Origin: Paenarthrobacter histidinolovorans
GTDB lineage: Bacteria; Actinomycetota; Actinomycetes; Actinomycetales; Micrococcaceae
Direction of reading: 5' to 3'
Assembly (NCBI RefSeq): GCF_014647595.1
Contig: NZ_BMPM01000006.1
Coordinates: 1-64,000 of the forward strand
DNA: 64,000 nt
Position numbers and translations under genes: made by a program
Shown here: positions 62,628 through 64,000 of the stretch, in pieces
Position numbering within the stretch: position 1 is the first letter of the stretch
Layout of the letters: each line of letters starts with the position of its first letter
Notes under the pieces: generated by a model
What the model was told of the DNA's origin: nothing
Database searches by the model: none
What the model saw: only the letters and a program-made list of their open reading frames with translations

Positions 62628-63632
62628 ATGACACGTCATGAACAGCAGTCACGTTCGTCAAATGTAGCCCGAGTCGACTCGTTCTCGAGGGACACGAGGG
62701 AATTCGTTGAAGCGTCGATGCGCGGTGATGGGTGTCTGGTGCGCGTTACGCACGCGTCGGTCGGCTCGACAGACATTATGGCCCGGCGGGGTGACTACCT
62801 GCTGCATCCCTTTCCGGGCTTCGTGTCCGGCTACGACTTCATCGGCATTGTCGAGTTCATCGACCGTCCTGCACAAAGCCTTGGTTTATCTGTTGGCGAT
62901 CGGGTGGCGGGGGTTCTTCCTGGGATGGGTGCACACGCAACCAGGCTGCGGGTTCCATCATCGTTACTCGTGCCCGTGCCGGACGGTTTGGCCTCGGAAG
63001 ATGCAGCGACGCTCCCACTCGACGGCGTCACCGCGAGACACGCATTGGACCTGCTCAAGCCAAGTCCCAGGGCGCTCTTCATCAATGGCGTGAGCGGTGC
63101 GGTGGGTCTTCTCGCTGCGCAACTCGCTGCTCTTGACGGTGTTCGCGTCTCGGGCACAGCATCCCCGGCTTCTGCGGCACTCGCCATGCAGTACGGCGCC
63201 GCATCGTTCGACTACGGCGACACACAATGGCCACGACAACTACTTGACCAAGTAGGCAAAGTCGATGGGGTGATCGACCATACAGGATCTCGAACCCTGA
63301 ATTCTGTCGTCAAGCGAAACGGACGGATCGTGCGGACGGCATTTGGCGGACCCGTCGGCCATCAGAAAGCTGCGACGGCTGCGGGATTCGCCAAGACGCT
63401 CGTACGGCGTTTCGCGCAACCGTCCGAGGTTGTTTGCTCGACCCCAATGTATGTTGCAATGAAGCGCCGCTCCTACCGGCGCGACCTCACTAAGGTCCTC
63501 GAGCTCGCTGACAGTGGCCAGCTGAAACCACTCGATCCGGTGGTCTACGACGTCAGCCACTACCGTGAAGCCCTTGATGCTGCGGGACAGCCGGCATCGG
63601 GCAAGAAAGTCGTCCTCACGTTCGGCGAATGA
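62628..63632 (+). CDS. zinc-less MDR dehydrogenase / quinone oxidoreductase-like
   Basis: A 334-residue medium-chain dehydrogenase: GroES-like domain (VRVTHASVGSTDIMARRGDYL, FPGFVSGYDFIGIVEF), cofactor site FINGVSGAVGLLAAQLAALDG and C-terminal KKVVLTFGE; no zinc cysteines. The start is uncertain. ATG 62628 lies in a near-palindrome ATGACACGTCAT directly after an AT-rich TATTTATAT that resembles a -10 box, so translation may begin downstream (for example ATG 62718). Codons such as TCG, CGA and GTA are used more than in neighbouring genes, and imperfect copies of a terminator flank it, which suggests acquisition. Confidence 0.75.
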   Translation: MTRHEQQSRSSNVARVDSFSRDTREFVEASMRGDGCLVRVTHASVGSTDIMARRGDYLLHPFPGFVSGYDFIGIVEFIDRPAQSLGLSVGDRVAGVLPGMGAHATRLRVPSSLLVPVPDGLASEDAATLPLDGVTARHALDLLKPSPRALFINGVSGAVGLLAAQLAALDGVRVSGTASPASAALAMQYGAASFDYGDTQWPRQLLDQVGKVDGVIDHTGSRTLNSVVKRNGRIVRTAFGGPVGHQKAATAAGFAKTLVRRFAQPSEVVCSTPMYVAMKRRSYRRDLTKVLELADSGQLKPLDPVVYDVSHYREALDAAGQPASGKKVVLTFGE

Positions 63633-63655
63633 ACACTCTTCGGCGGCGAATGTGC

Positions 63656-63680
63656 CCCGGTTTTAGAACCGGGACTATTT
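63656..63680 (+). terminator. second, degenerate copy of the tRNA-Ser terminator
   Basis: CCCGGTT (63656-63662), loop TTAG, AACCGGG (63667-63673), then ACTATTT. The surrounding 42 bases (63646-63687) match 62409-62450 at about 33 positions without gaps. Confidence 0.65.
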
Positions 63681-63729
63681 GCGTTTGAGGAGTTTGTGCT
63701 GGGCGTACCGTGTCGCCCGCTGGCCGGGC

Positions 63730-64000
63730 TCAGGCGCGCTTTGCCCCTGCTGACGTGCCGCTGACCTCGGCTCCTGCATGACGATGGAGGGTCAGGCTGT
63801 CCACGGTACTGATCAGCATCAGGACGGCCATGGCGATGAGGGCTCCCTTGTACGCCCCCAGCTGCTCTGGCCCGAACAGGCGGGTGGCGTCAAAGAGCCG
63901 CAGGAACAAGGCCCCGACCGCGATCCCCGCCGCCGCTGCCAGCTGGACGAGGGTTGCCGAGATCGCATTGGCCGATGGCAGCTGCCCCGGGACGATGTCC
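63730..64000 (-). CDS. MFS transporter, C-terminal part (cut by window edge)
   Basis: The last 90 codons of a membrane protein on the minus strand, ending at TGA 63730. It reads DIVPGQLPSANAISATLVQL, then AAAAGIAVGALFLRLFD, a second hydrophobic stretch GALIAMAVLMLISTVDSL and a polar tail ending AGAKRA. The pattern fits the final two membrane helices of an EmrB/QacA-type major facilitator exporter. The start is outside the window. Confidence 0.7.
   Translation of the reverse strand, partial: DIVPGQLPSANAISATLVQLAAAAGIAVGALFLRLFDATRLFGPEQLGAYKGALIAMAVLMLISTVDSLTLHRHAGAEVSGTSAGAKRA

Overview
The window looks like chromosomal DNA of a high-GC actinobacterium of the family Micrococcaceae, most likely Arthrobacter or Paenarthrobacter. 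The signs are the 5' end of an actinobacterial 16S rRNA gene at the left edge, the GlgE-type glycogen/trehalose genes, CarD, SenX3-RegX3-PhoU, a bacterial proteasome activator (Bpa), the DUF2516 family and frequent GTG/TTG starts. No transposase, integrase, phage gene or CRISPR array was found. The genus is inferred; no search was run.

Layout. 1-690: start of a 16S gene on the minus strand with its leader, an antitermination box and two promoters. 691-14465: alpha-glucan block. glgE, treS and a maltokinase-branching enzyme fusion form one minus-strand unit, glgP is divergent, and glgX lies beyond a secreted ribonuclease/barstar pair. TreS makes maltose from trehalose, the kinase half makes maltose-1-phosphate, GlgE polymerises it and the GlgB half branches it; GlgP and GlgX degrade the product. 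14586-20423: nitrilase-type amidase, rlmB, cysS, a lipoprotein, ispF, ispD and carD. 20700-25012: lipoprotein, regX3/senX3 and divergent phoU with a PHO-box-like repeat between them, then gpmA. 25074-31808: methyltransferase-like gene, DUF2516, cystathionine gamma-synthase, tmk-holB, a secreted tripeptidyl aminopeptidase-like hydrolase and a HAD phosphatase. 32024-35438: tRNA-Thr, two related zinc alcohol/formaldehyde dehydrogenases (the first broken by an 8-bp duplication) and a small membrane-anchored unknown.

35461-43069: a LacI regulator divergent from a CUT2-type sugar operon (binding protein, ATPase, permease, TIM-barrel isomerase, Gfo/Idh/MocA dehydrogenase, ABM monooxygenase). Its promoter carries three operator-like palindromes exactly 22 bp apart. 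43185-49517: aldo-keto reductase, a helical unknown, bpa, ybdD-cstA, PadR and a quinone oxidoreductase. 49619-56074: tRNA-Ser(TGA), a VOC protein, a septum-formation-like lipoprotein and a 1511-residue secreted nuclease/5'-nucleotidase. 56151-62179: a CycA-like permease behind a tandem glycine riboswitch, an FAD/NAD(P)-binding protein and a prolyl oligopeptidase. 62322-64000: tRNA-Ser(GCT), a repeat-rich spacer, a zinc-less MDR dehydrogenase bracketed by imperfect copies of the tRNA terminator, and the 3' end of an MFS transporter gene.

Points most worth a second look are the kinase-branching enzyme fusion with a fossil start signal inside it, the duplication in the first dehydrogenase gene, the three-operator sugar promoter, the 19-bp repeats grown from the end of the DUF2516 gene, the PHO-box array, the riboswitch-controlled permease, and the gene bracketed by terminator copies at the right end. 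None amounts to a clearly new defence or mobile system.
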